A stretch of 64,000 nucleotides of DNA from NCBI RefSeq assembly GCF_009208555.1, contig NZ_WFLI01000019.1, forward strand, positions 1 through 64,000. The letters are read 5' to 3'. Both the position numbers and the translations under genes were made by a program. Under the pieces are notes generated by a model. The model did no database searches. It was not told where the DNA came from and saw only the letters and a list, made by a program, of their open reading frames with translations. Position 1 is the first letter of the stretch; each line of letters starts with the position of its first letter. Positions 47,343 through 56,582 of the stretch are shown in pieces. The DNA comes from Janthinobacterium violaceinigrum. GTDB lineage: Bacteria > Pseudomonadota > Gammaproteobacteria > Burkholderiales > Burkholderiaceae_D.

Positions 47343-47771
47343 ATGGCCCTCGAAACTACCGCCGCCGGCGGCGCATTGATCAAACTGTTTGGCGTGCCCG
47401 TGCTGGCCGGCGCCGCCGCCACGTCGCTGGGCTTCATGTTCATGTGGCCCCGATCCACGAAGGAGGCATTCATCCGTTTTTGTTCCAGCATCATTATTTC
47501 CACCTTTCTCGGTCCCGTGCTGGTGGCCGCCGTGCTGTCGTGGTGGCCCAGCCTGTTCGACAGCGCGAAGACGGTGGCCGGTCTGTATGGCGGCGACCCG
47601 GCCACGGGTTTCCTCTTCATTGCCGCGCCGCTGATGGTGGCGGCCGGCTTGCCCGCCTGGTGGGTGCTGGGCGCCTGCGTGCGCTGGTTCGACAAGCGGC
47701 GCGGCAAGGATATCGGCGAGCTGGCGGCCGATGCAGCCGCTGCCGTCAAGGACGTACGGGGCATGCTGTGA
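47343..47771 (+). CDS. Holin
   Basis: 142 residues with about three hydrophobic segments: PVLAGAAATSLGFMFMW, FCSSIIISTFLGPVLVAAVL and TGFLFIAAPLMVAAGLPAWW, then a charged C-terminal tail (RRGKDIGELAADAAAAV). This is the typical layout of a phage holin, which makes the inner-membrane hole at lysis. It is coupled to the endolysin gene by a GTGA overlap. Confidence 0.75.
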   Translation: MALETTAAGGALIKLFGVPVLAGAAATSLGFMFMWPRSTKEAFIRFCSSIIISTFLGPVLVAAVLSWWPSLFDSAKTVAGLYGGDPATGFLFIAAPLMVAAGLPAWWVLGACVRWFDKRRGKDIGELAADAAAAVKDVRGML

Positions 47772-48283
47772 CAGGCGCGCAATTGATGCAGATCATGCCG
47801 CTGGCCGGCCGCCGCGCTACGCTGTTTCTGGCGCCCCTAAATGCGGCAATGGCGGAATTTGGCATTGATACGCCGCTGCGCCAGGCAGCATTCCTGGCGC
47901 AGGTGGGCCACGAGTCGGGGCAGTTGCGCTATGTGCGCGAGCTGGCCAGCGGCGCCGCTTATGAAGGACGCGCCGACCTGGGCAATGTGATTGCCGGCGA
48001 TGGCGTGCGCTTCAAGGGACGCGGCTTGCTGCAGGTGACGGGGCGCGCCAATTATGCGGCGTGCGGCGTGGCGCTGGGCCTGGACCTGCTGGCGGCGCCG
48101 CAGTTGCTGGAGCAGGCGGCTGCCGCTTGCCGCTCGGCAGGCTGGTTCTGGCAATCGCGCGGCTTGAACCGTCTGGCCGATGCGGGCGACCAGGAGCGCG
48201 TGACGCGCCGCATCAACGGTGGCGTAAACGGCCTGGCCGAACGTCTGGCCTTGTATGTCGTCGCGCGCAAGGTGCTGGCATGA
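47768..48283 (+). CDS. GH19 endolysin
   Basis: 171 residues from a GTG that overlaps the holin stop. The glycoside hydrolase 19 features are AFLAQVGHESGQLRYVRELA (catalytic Glu), GDGVRFKGRGLLQVTGRANY and a terminal RRINGGVNGLAERL. It cuts the glycan chain of peptidoglycan to release the particles. No signal peptide, so it depends on the holin. The next gene overlaps by ATGA. Confidence 0.88.
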   Translation: MTGAQLMQIMPLAGRRATLFLAPLNAAMAEFGIDTPLRQAAFLAQVGHESGQLRYVRELASGAAYEGRADLGNVIAGDGVRFKGRGLLQVTGRANYAACGVALGLDLLAAPQLLEQAAAACRSAGWFWQSRGLNRLADAGDQERVTRRINGGVNGLAERLALYVVARKVLA

Positions 48284-48630
48284 AGCCGTCGTTGACCATA
48301 GTGGCCATGCTGTTGTTGCTGGGCGCGGCCGTGTTTTGCGCCCAGCGCTGGGGACGCGAAGCGGGCCGGGCCGCGTGCGCGGCCCAGGTGCTGCAGGTGC
48401 AAGGCGTGTTGCGGCGCCAGAACCAGGCGCTGAATGCCTTGCGGGAAGAGGGTGTGCGACGGTCGGCGCGGGCACGGCAGGCGCTGGCCACGGCGCAGGC
48501 CGGACAGGCAGACGCACAGGCGGCAGCGGCGCGCATCCTGGCACTGCAGCCCGAAGGCGATGCCTGCCGCGCTGCCGAGGCGCTGATCGCCCGCGAAACG
48601 GCTGAAAGAATCGCTGGCGGGACGCCATGA
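48280..48630 (+). CDS. Rz-like inner-membrane spanin
   Basis: 116 residues: a short basic start, one transmembrane helix (LTIVAMLLLLGAAVFCAQRW) and an alanine/arginine-rich helical periplasmic part likely to form a coiled coil. Position after the endolysin and ATGA overlap with an o-spanin-like lipoprotein gene support an Rz role in disrupting the outer membrane. Confidence 0.7.
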   Translation: MKPSLTIVAMLLLLGAAVFCAQRWGREAGRAACAAQVLQVQGVLRRQNQALNALREEGVRRSARARQALATAQAGQADAQAAAARILALQPEGDACRAAEALIARETAERIAGGTP

Positions 48631-48962
48631 ACGCGGCAATGACGCGTGCGGCGGCGCTGCTGTGGGCCACGCTGTGTGCCAGGGTCTATAGACGGGCTCG
48701 CGTGCTGGCCTGTGTATGGGCTTGCATGCTGGTTTGCCTGCTGGGCGGCTGCGCGGCAGGCCGGCCGGCACAGGAAGCGGCAGTGGAAACGCTGCCTATT
48801 GCCGTGCCTTGCAAGGTTGCCCGTCCGTCGGCACCCGTCTTGCCAGCCGTGCCGCAGCACGGTATTTTTGCGCAGGCGCAAGCCTTGCTGGCGCGCGAGC
48901 AGTTGCGCGCGGCCTATGTGCGGCAGCTGGAGGCGCTCGTTGATGGCTGCGCCGGCAGCTAG
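48627..48962 (+). CDS. Rz1-like outer-membrane spanin lipoprotein
   Basis: 111 residues from the ATG overlapping Rz, or 78 from the ATG at 48726 that directly begins the signal MLVCLLGGC. The lipobox LLGGC would be lipidated. The mature part has Pro-rich VARPSAPVLPAVPQ and a helical C terminus with cysteine (LVDGCAGS). It should pair with the Rz-like protein. The last ~110 bases are copied twice downstream in degenerate form. Confidence 0.68.
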   Translation: MNAAMTRAAALLWATLCARVYRRARVLACVWACMLVCLLGGCAAGRPAQEAAVETLPIAVPCKVARPSAPVLPAVPQHGIFAQAQALLAREQLRAAYVRQLEALVDGCAGS

Positions 48963-49400
48963 CACAGGCCGGTAATTCAGCGATGTCGGCGCCTGCGCTG
49001 CGGCTTGTTTACGTACGTCGCGCGCGATTTCGATCTCCTGCCGCGCGCCTGCTCAGCCGTGCCGCAGCAGGGTATTCTTACGCAGGCGCAAGCCTTGCTG
49101 GGGCGCGAGCAGTTGCGCGATGCTGCAGCTGGAAGCGTTCGTTGATGGCTGTGCCGGTAGCTAGCACAGGCGTGTAGTTCAGCGATGTCGGCGCCTGCGT
49201 TGCGGCTCGTTTGCGCTGCGCGCGATCTCCTGGCCGTGCGCGCGCATGCTCAGCCGTGCCGCAGCACGGTATTTTTGCGCAGGCGCAAGTCTTGCTGGTG
49301 CTATGTGCAGCAGCTGGAAGCGCTCGTTGATGGCTGCGCCGGCAGCTAGCACAGGCCGGTAATTCGGCGATGTCGGCGCCTGCTGCTATCGCTACCTCGC
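48845..49400 (+). repeat. Triplicated 3' end of the Rz1-like gene
   Basis: Three imperfect direct repeats start at 48845, 49055 and 49252, each opening AGCCGTGCCGCAGCA and containing CGCAGGCGCAAG, GTTGATGGCTG and GATGTCGGCGCCTGC. Unit 1 is the end of the Rz1-like gene with its following sequence; units 2 and 3 carry base changes and small deletions and have no start codon. They fill most of the 795-bp gap before the permease gene, which otherwise shows no gene. Confidence 0.85.
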
Positions 49401-49572
49401 GCCATGCCCGGATGCGGCTTCCACTGCCGCTGCCGGCCCCGTTGCCGCCGTCTGCTGCCGTCTTCTGGTGCAGCTGCGTGGTGCAGCGCGTCGCGGCGCG
49501 CCAGAAAACAGTGCGCCGCAGCGCGCTCAGTGCCAGATTTTCATGACCGCAATGATATTTCGGCACAATTTC

Positions 49573-49580
49573 TGTATACA
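49573..49580. promoter_or_regulatory. TGTATACA palindrome upstream of the permease gene
   Basis: CTGTATACAATCATC lies ~180 bp before the NCS2 permease. This kind of palindrome is often an operator of GntR-type regulators and also resembles a -10 element. Weak evidence. Confidence 0.3.
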
Positions 49581-49757
49581 ATCATCGCTGGCACGAAGCG
49601 TGCATGGCTTGCTGGAGTCGTCCCATCCAAGGAGCTTCGCATGCATCATCGGCCGCTAATGTCTTCCTGTCATCCCGTTTCTTCTCCCGTTTCTCTCTTG
49701 CTTTTCCCTTTCACCTGCGCCCATCCGGGCCGTGGTAACCCAGGAAATGGAGCGTAA

Positions 49758-51257
49758 ATGGCCTCTCCCCGCTTGAAATCCATCCACCGCAGCACTCCCG
49801 GCACCGTACCCGCTGCGCCGTCCCCTGTCGACGAAGTGCTACCTGCCGGCAAGCTGTTCACCCTGGGCTTGCAGCATGTGCTCGTCATGTATGCGGGCGC
49901 CATCGCCGTGCCGCTGATCGTCGGCCGTGCCCTCAAGCTGCCGCCCGAGCAGGTGGCGGCGCTGATCAGCGCCGACCTGTTCTGTTGCGGCCTGGTGACC
50001 CTGATCCAGTCCCTGGGAATCGGCAAGTACTTCGGCATCCGCCTGCCCGTGATGATGGGCGTCACCTTTGCCGCCGTCAGTCCCATGTTGGCCATGGCGA
50101 ATAACCCGGCCCTGGGAATCACGGGCATCTTTGGCGCCGTGATCGGCGCCGGCGTCGTGTCCATGCTGATCGCTCCCTTCATCAGCCGCCTGCTGGCCCT
50201 GTTTCCGCCCGTGGTTACCGGCAGCATCATCGCCGTGATCGGGGTGTCGCTGATGCGCGTGGGCGTGAACTGGGCCATGGGCGGGCCGCCTGCGATGGCG
50301 CAAATTGCCGATCCCGCCTTCCTCAAGATGGCCGCAGCGGCCACGGCGGCCGGCTTGCCCGCACCAGCCGGCCCCGTGCCCCTGATTGCCAACCCCGGCT
50401 ATGGCGCACTGGACAATATGGGCATCGCCTTCTTCGTGCTGGCCGTTATCTTGTTGGTGGCCAAGTATGGCCGCGGTTTCCTGTCGAATATCGCGGTACT
50501 GGTCGGTATCATCGCCGGCACGGCCCTGTCGTTTGCGCTGGGCAAGGCTGATTTCGCCAAGGTGGCCAGCGCCAAGGCCTTTGCCATCGTCACGCCGTTC
50601 CAGTTCGGCATGCCCACCTTCGACGTGGTCGCCATCGTGACCATGAGCCTGGTGATGATCGTCGTCATGATCGAGTCGCTGGGCATGTTTTTGGCGCTGG
50701 GCGAGATGACGGACAAGCGCATCACACAGGCCGACATCAGCCGTGGCTTGCGCGTCGATGGCCTGGGCACCCTGATCGGCGGCATTTTCAACACTTTCCC
50801 GTATACCTCGTTTTCGCAGAACGTAGGCCTGGTGGGCGTGACGGGCGTGCGCAGCCGCTGGGTTTGCGTGGCGGCCGGCATCATCCTGCTGGTCATGGGC
50901 GTGATCCCGAAAATTGCGCAGACGGCCGAGGCAGTACCGGCGTTCGTGCTGGGCGGGGCAGGGCTGGTGATGTTCGGCATGGTGGCCGCCACCGGCATCC
51001 GCATCCTGGCCGGTGTCGACTACAAGAGCAACCGCAACAACCTGTTCATCGTGGCCTTGTCTATCGGCTTCGGCATGCTGCCGCTGGTGGCCGAGCAATA
51101 CGCGCAGCATATGCCCAAGGCCCTGTCGCCCCTGCTGCATAGCGGCATCCTGCTGGCCGCCATCGTCGCCGTGCTGCTCAATCTGTTCTTCAACGGCCTG
51201 GCCTCAAGGGAAGAGGCGAGCAAGCAGGCGCGCGAGAACAGTCACGGCAGCGATTGA
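49758..51257 (+). CDS. NCS2-family purine (xanthine/urate-type) permease
   Basis: 499 residues with about 12-14 hydrophobic segments. LGLQHVLVMYAGAIAVPLIV and the NAT signature in FNTFPYTSFSQNVGLVGVTG (QNxGxxxxTG) identify a nucleobase-ascorbate transporter of the xanthine/uric-acid branch. It imports purines with protons. This gene marks the return to host DNA after the tail cluster. Exact substrate uncertain. Confidence 0.86.
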   Translation: MASPRLKSIHRSTPGTVPAAPSPVDEVLPAGKLFTLGLQHVLVMYAGAIAVPLIVGRALKLPPEQVAALISADLFCCGLVTLIQSLGIGKYFGIRLPVMMGVTFAAVSPMLAMANNPALGITGIFGAVIGAGVVSMLIAPFISRLLALFPPVVTGSIIAVIGVSLMRVGVNWAMGGPPAMAQIADPAFLKMAAAATAAGLPAPAGPVPLIANPGYGALDNMGIAFFVLAVILLVAKYGRGFLSNIAVLVGIIAGTALSFALGKADFAKVASAKAFAIVTPFQFGMPTFDVVAIVTMSLVMIVVMIESLGMFLALGEMTDKRITQADISRGLRVDGLGTLIGGIFNTFPYTSFSQNVGLVGVTGVRSRWVCVAAGIILLVMGVIPKIAQTAEAVPAFVLGGAGLVMFGMVAATGIRILAGVDYKSNRNNLFIVALSIGFGMLPLVAEQYAQHMPKALSPLLHSGILLAAIVAVLLNLFFNGLASREEASKQARENSHGSD

Positions 51258-51293
51258 GGCGCAGCCAGCCGCCGTGAGCGCGCTGCGCGCCGC

Positions 51294-54200
51294 TCAGCCA
51301 GGTGGCAGAAGCTTGAGCACCACGCAATTGCGTCCCGCATCCTTGGCGTGGTACAGCGCGGCGTCGGCCAGGCGCAGCAGGGCGTCCGGATCGGCGGCGC
51401 CCGGTGGCGGCTGGATAGCGATGCCGACGCTGATCGTCACATGCTGCGCATCCGCGCTCGCGTGGGCGATACCCAGGTCGTCGATGGCGCGCCGCAGCGC
51501 TTCGCCGATCTGGCGCGCCTCGTCTGCGCCGGTGTTCGGCAGCACGATCGAAAACTCTTCGCCGCCGTAGCGTGCCGTCAGGTCGCCTGCGCGCCGCATG
51601 CCGGCCGTCAGCGCCTGCGCGACACGGATCAGGCATGCATCGCCGGCCTGGTGGCCGTGGCGGTCGTTGTAGCGCTTGAAGTAATCGACATCGAGCATGA
51701 TGACGGCAAGCGGCTGGCCGACGCGCGTGGCGCGTGCACATTCGGTGCGCAGCACGTCGTCGAAATGGCGCCGGTTCGCCAGGCCGGTCAGGCCGTCGGT
51801 GATGGACAGGGTCGCCAGTTTGCGGTTGGCGTCTTCCAGCTGCTCGGTGCGTTCGGCAACGCGCCGTTCCAGGCTGTCATGCAGCCGGGCGCTGGAGATC
51901 GAGATCATCGCCTGCGCGCCGAGCATGCGCAGGAAGGCGACGCGCTCGCTCGTGAACGAGGCTTCGGCAAGCCGGTTCTCGAAGTACAGGATGCCGTCGA
52001 TCTGCCCGCCGTGCCGGATCGGCAGGCACATGACGGCGCGCGGCCGCTGCAGCTGCACGTACGGGTCGGCGGCAAAGCGCGAGACGCCCGTGATGCTGTC
52101 TTCGATCACCTCGGCACCGGTGCGGATGACGTAGCGAAGCAGCGACAGGGGAAACTGCGGGTCGCTGGCGGCGTTCAGGTCGAGCCGGCGCGCTTGCAGC
52201 ACGGTGACGACATCGCCATCGCTGTCGCCATCGATATTGGCCTCCAGCTGGTAGCTGTCTTCGGCGCGCAGCAGCAGGCGCGCCACCTGTCCGCCGGCGT
52301 TTTCGCAGACGATGGAAATGAGGCGCGTCAGCACGTTGCGCAGGCCGACTTCGTTCGACAGGATCTGTGTCGCTTTCAGCAGCGACACCAGGTCGAGCGC
52401 CGAGCTGCCGCGCGCGTGGGGGCCGCTATGCAACGTCGCGCTGCGGCCGTCCATCCTTGACAGCAGTGCATGGTGGCGCGCGCGCAGCTGCGCCACCTTG
52501 CCTTCCGCGCCCCACTGGCCGTAATGCGCGATGGCGTCCTGGATGAAAACCGCGGCCACGCGCGTATGCCCCTGTTCAAGCCAGCATTCGCCGCACAGCT
52601 CATTGGCCAGCGCCTGCACGTTGACGTAGCCCGCCAGGCCGGCGGCGTCGATGGCCTGCTGGTAGCAGCGCGTGGCCAGCTGCAGATCCCCCTGGTAGCG
52701 CGCCATCTCGGCCATCACCAGCAGATGCCTGGCGCCGCTATTGTCCGAGCCTTGCCGGGCCCAGTCGGCAAGATTGGCCTGCAGCGCCGCGATCGTGGCC
52801 AGCACCTCGGCCGCATCGGCACGCGCCGGAGCGCGCCGCAACGCGCGTATCCATATCAGCGCCGCGTAGTAGCTCGATTCGACGACCTTGGCCTGGCCGC
52901 GCATGATCTGGGTGATGATGCCGAGCTGGCCGGCCAGCAGTTCGGCGTCGGCGCTGTCGAACAGGCAGGCATTGCGGATCTTCCCCTGCAAATAGTAGGC
53001 GCGGTACAGGTGCGAACCGCCATACTGTTCGAGGAAGCGCGCCTCGCTGAACGTCGCGTCGTCGTAGCTGTCGTGGCGGGGCAGGAGGCCCATCAGGCAT
53101 TTGGTCGGCTGGACCGCGGCGGCGACACAGCAATCGGCCATCGCCTGCTGGCCGTTGGCGCGCATCAGCGAAAGGTCGTGCTCGATGTCGTGCATCAGGT
53201 GCGGCAGGTAGTCGCCGAGGATCATCCGGTCGGTGGCGCGCACGGCCGCCACCACGCCCACCTGCACGAAATCGGCGATTTCCAGTGCCCAGCCAAAGGC
53301 TTCCTCGTACAGGGCGTCGGAGCTGCGCAGCGGCTGCGTCCAGTGGTTGCAGAGCGCGCCGAACATCAGGCCCGTGAGCGTGCGCGTCTGCAGGTTGCCA
53401 CGCCGCCTGGCCATCGCCATCGCCATCGCGCCGAAGTCGTAGCCGCGTGCGACGTCCCCGCTGTACAGCGCAAGCATCATCGCGTAGCCGATATAGGCGA
53501 CAGCGCTGAAATCGCTGCTTCCCCGCTGCATGGACAGGCGCGTCATCGATACCACCATCAGCGCGCTCAGGTCCTGCTGGCCGGCGTAGTAACTGGCCAT
53601 CCACAGGCCCTGCATCATCTGCATCGCGGCCAGCGCGTCCGGCTCGCACATCTCGGGGGCCGCCAGCAAGGTGTCGGCCGCCTGTGCGCCATGCAGGCGG
53701 CCGAGTTCGGCAAGAATGTCGGCGAAGCGCGCCTTCATCTGCGCCACCTCGTGCGGTATGTCGATATTCAACTGCGCGAGGCCATCGCGCTGCACGGCAA
53801 TGGCGTCGAGCAGGCGGCCCTGCAGTTGATACTGGTGCGCCTGGATGGCAATGCAGCGTACCTGCAGCAGCGGCGTCAGGGAACGGGCCCGCACCAGAGG
53901 ATAGATCGCCTCGGCAGCATCGAACTGGCCGCACAGGTAGGCCGCTTCGGCCGCGCCCAGTTGCAGGTCGATCCAGAGGCCGGCGTGCCTGTTCCATGCC
54001 TCAGGCGGCAGCAGGCCGAGCCCGATCCGCATGTGCTCCAGGGTGGCCTGGAACGCGGCAGAACGCCGCGCCTTGACGCCGGCCTGGAGATTGAGCGCGG
54101 CCAGTTGCACGCGCTCGCCCGCATCGTCGATCAGCGTGCGGCCGGCGTTGAGCTGTTCGACGATTTCAAACAGCATTTCATCCTGGCGTTCCGGCGGCGC

Positions 54201-56348
54201 GTGCCGCAGGAGCAGGTGGCCGATGAGCAGATGGTTGGCTGCGCGCGTGCCGGCATCGGCGACAAGGTAGGCGGCCTGCTGCACCCGGTCATGCAGGAAT
54301 CGGTAGCTGACGCCGCTTTGGCCCGCGTCGGTGCCGCCATGCACGTATTTATAGCGTTCGTCGAGCGGCTGGATCAGTCCTGCCTTGAGCGCCGGCCACA
54401 GGTCTTGCTGCGTGTCCCAGGGCGTGCGGCTTGCTGCCAGCGCGAGCGTGTCGAGCGTGAAGCGGTTGCCGCTGGAGGCGGCCAGTTGCAGCAGGCGCTG
54501 CGTCACTTCGGGCAGGCGGCGGATTTTCTCCAGCAGTACCTCGACCACGTTGTCGGTGTATCTGGCCTGTTCTATCGCGGGCAGGTCCCAGTCCCAGCAA
54601 TCGTCGGCGGCCCGATAGCGCAGATGGCCCGCTTCATTGAGCGCGGCCAGGAACTGGTTGAGGAAAAATGGGTTGCCGGCAGTCTTGCGGTAGCAAATAC
54701 GGGTCAATGGCGCGCAGCCGGCGGCCGGCACGCGCACGGTGGCCGATACCATTTGCGCCACCTGCGGCTCGGTCAGTGCGCGCAGTAACAGCGTCGACAG
54801 GCGCACGCCGCGTGCGCGCAGCTTGTCTTGCAGCGCGCTGAGCGGATGCGCGGCGCCCACTTCGTTGTCGCGGTAGGCGCCGATCAGCAGCATGCAGCAA
54901 TTGTCGCCGGAGACCATCAGCAGTTCGATCATCCGCAGCGTGGCCGCATCGGCCCATTGCAGGTCGTCGAGGAACAGCACCAGCGGATGCCCGGCGGTGG
55001 CGAAGACGTCGACGAAGCGGGGGAACAGCCGGTCCAGGCGGTGCTGGGCCTGTGTCGGCGCCGACTCCGGCATCGCGTCGGTGGGCCCGACGATCAATGC
55101 CAGCTGCGGTATCAGTTCGACCAGCACGCCCATGCCGCTGCCCAGGGCGGCGTGCAGTTTCCCCGACCACTGCCGCAGCGTTTCCTCGGGCAGGCCCAGC
55201 AACTGGCGCACCAGCCCCTGGAAGGCTTGGATCAGCGGGGCATAGGGGACGTCGCGTTGCAGCTGGTCGAATTTGCCGGACAGGAAGCAGCCGCGCCGGG
55301 CGATGATCGGCTTTTGCACTTCGTTGATGACCGCCGACTTGCCGATGCCGGAGTGGCCGGCCACCAGCAGCATTTCGCAGGTGCCCGCCGCGCTGCGCTC
55401 GAACGCCGCCAGCAGCGCGGCGATGGCATCTTCGCGCCCATGCAGCGTCTGCGGGACAAGGAAGCGGCCATTGTGGTCGGACAGTTTAAGGGCCTGTGCC
55501 GGCTTGTCCGCGCGGCAGGCTGCGAGGTCGCTGCGCAGGCCCTGCAAGCTCTGGTAGCGCTGATCGGCATTTTTCTCCAGCAGCCGCTGGATGATCGGCA
55601 GCAGCTGGCCCGGCAAGCTTGCCAGCGCCGGGTGCGACCAGTCGGGACTGCGCGCAATGTGGCAATGCACGAGTTCCATCTCGTCGCCCGTCTCGAACGG
55701 CGCCTGGCCGGCCAGCAATTCGTACAAGGTGGCGCCGAGCGCATAGAAATCGGCGCGCCAGTCGACCCGCCGGTTCATGCGCCCCGTCTGTTCCGGCGCC
55801 ATGTAGCGCAGCGTGCCTTCCAGCGTACTGAGATTGACGATGCCCTGGCTTTCGTATGGCAGTTCGCAGGCGATGCCGAAATCGGTCAGCTGCAGCCGCC
55901 GTTGTTCTGCATTCCACACCAGGTTGGAGGGGTTGATATCCTTGTGGATCACGCCCTGGCGATGGACTTCCTCCAGCGCCGCGCACAGTTGCAGCGCGAT
56001 GTCGAAAAAATCGTCGAGTGCCAACGCGGGCTGCGATGGCGTCCTGCGCGCCGCCACCTGCGCGCGCAGAATCTGGTCGAGCGCCTGGCCACCCGTATCT
56101 TCCTGGATCATCGTCCAGCGTCCGCCATGCAGCTGCAGGGCAAGCGGATGTACCACGCCAGGATGGCGGCAGCGGCGCGCGATCGCATACTCGCGCTTGA
56201 ATTGCGCCAATTGCTGAAAGGAGGGAAACGGCTGATTCGGTTTCTTGACGACCAGCGCCGTGCCATCGGCAGCCCGGGCGCGGTAAACCTGCGAGCGGGA
56301 ACCGCTGTGCAGCTGTTTGATGATCTCGTGGTCGAAAAAGGAGCTCAT
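51294..56348 (-). CDS. Hybrid kinase/ATPase/GAF/diguanylate cyclase
   Basis: 1684 residues. Residues 1-280: a Ser/Thr kinase domain with VKK, IHKDINPSNLVW (Asp ~137) and LTDFGIACE (Asp ~156). Residues ~300-560: an AAA-type ATPase with Walker A GHSGIGKSAV and Walker B-like LVLFLDDLQWAD. Then a long helical-repeat region, a GAF domain (~1340-1480), a short coiled coil (RRVAERTEQLEDANRKLATL) and a GGDEF domain with active motif RYGGEEF, which makes cyclic di-GMP. The kinase-AAA part is like STAND-type signalling kinases; ending in GGDEF instead of a histidine kinase is less usual. No operon partner. Confidence 0.85.
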   Translation of the reverse strand: MSSFFDHEIIKQLHSGSRSQVYRARAADGTALVVKKPNQPFPSFQQLAQFKREYAIARRCRHPGVVHPLALQLHGGRWTMIQEDTGGQALDQILRAQVAARRTPSQPALALDDFFDIALQLCAALEEVHRQGVIHKDINPSNLVWNAEQRRLQLTDFGIACELPYESQGIVNLSTLEGTLRYMAPEQTGRMNRRVDWRADFYALGATLYELLAGQAPFETGDEMELVHCHIARSPDWSHPALASLPGQLLPIIQRLLEKNADQRYQSLQGLRSDLAACRADKPAQALKLSDHNGRFLVPQTLHGREDAIAALLAAFERSAAGTCEMLLVAGHSGIGKSAVINEVQKPIIARRGCFLSGKFDQLQRDVPYAPLIQAFQGLVRQLLGLPEETLRQWSGKLHAALGSGMGVLVELIPQLALIVGPTDAMPESAPTQAQHRLDRLFPRFVDVFATAGHPLVLFLDDLQWADAATLRMIELLMVSGDNCCMLLIGAYRDNEVGAAHPLSALQDKLRARGVRLSTLLLRALTEPQVAQMVSATVRVPAAGCAPLTRICYRKTAGNPFFLNQFLAALNEAGHLRYRAADDCWDWDLPAIEQARYTDNVVEVLLEKIRRLPEVTQRLLQLAASSGNRFTLDTLALAASRTPWDTQQDLWPALKAGLIQPLDERYKYVHGGTDAGQSGVSYRFLHDRVQQAAYLVADAGTRAANHLLIGHLLLRHAPPERQDEMLFEIVEQLNAGRTLIDDAGERVQLAALNLQAGVKARRSAAFQATLEHMRIGLGLLPPEAWNRHAGLWIDLQLGAAEAAYLCGQFDAAEAIYPLVRARSLTPLLQVRCIAIQAHQYQLQGRLLDAIAVQRDGLAQLNIDIPHEVAQMKARFADILAELGRLHGAQAADTLLAAPEMCEPDALAAMQMMQGLWMASYYAGQQDLSALMVVSMTRLSMQRGSSDFSAVAYIGYAMMLALYSGDVARGYDFGAMAMAMARRRGNLQTRTLTGLMFGALCNHWTQPLRSSDALYEEAFGWALEIADFVQVGVVAAVRATDRMILGDYLPHLMHDIEHDLSLMRANGQQAMADCCVAAAVQPTKCLMGLLPRHDSYDDATFSEARFLEQYGGSHLYRAYYLQGKIRNACLFDSADAELLAGQLGIITQIMRGQAKVVESSYYAALIWIRALRRAPARADAAEVLATIAALQANLADWARQGSDNSGARHLLVMAEMARYQGDLQLATRCYQQAIDAAGLAGYVNVQALANELCGECWLEQGHTRVAAVFIQDAIAHYGQWGAEGKVAQLRARHHALLSRMDGRSATLHSGPHARGSSALDLVSLLKATQILSNEVGLRNVLTRLISIVCENAGGQVARLLLRAEDSYQLEANIDGDSDGDVVTVLQARRLDLNAASDPQFPLSLLRYVIRTGAEVIEDSITGVSRFAADPYVQLQRPRAVMCLPIRHGGQIDGILYFENRLAEASFTSERVAFLRMLGAQAMISISSARLHDSLERRVAERTEQLEDANRKLATLSITDGLTGLANRRHFDDVLRTECARATRVGQPLAVIMLDVDYFKRYNDRHGHQAGDACLIRVAQALTAGMRRAGDLTARYGGEEFSIVLPNTGADEARQIGEALRRAIDDLGIAHASADAQHVTISVGIAIQPPPGAADPDALLRLADAALYHAKDAGRNCVVLKLLPPG

Positions 56349-56582
56349 GGGCTGTAGCGGGACACAGACGGTTGCGGGAGCCTTGAGGCGCAGATTTCGT
56401 GGTATTACTTGATTGTAAGTATTATATCAGTAGGGAACCGCGTGGGAGCGAGCGTGGCGAGCGGTGCTGTTGCAAAAATGCCAGTGGCGGGGGAGTCCGG
56501 AACCGGAGGCTCTCTCTGGCACCAACTTCCCCCATGCATGGGAGAAGTTCAGATGAGAAAGCCTTCATGTGGGCAGTGCTCA

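Noticed and set aside
49078..49581. A minus-strand frame in the Rz1 repeat region.
   Set aside because: It is made of the degenerate repeats and has no domain, good start or neighbour.
29225..49757. Reading the tail cluster as a complete temperate prophage.
   Set aside because: No integrase, replication, terminase, portal or capsid gene, and no attachment-site repeats that I could see beside prpE or the permease gene.
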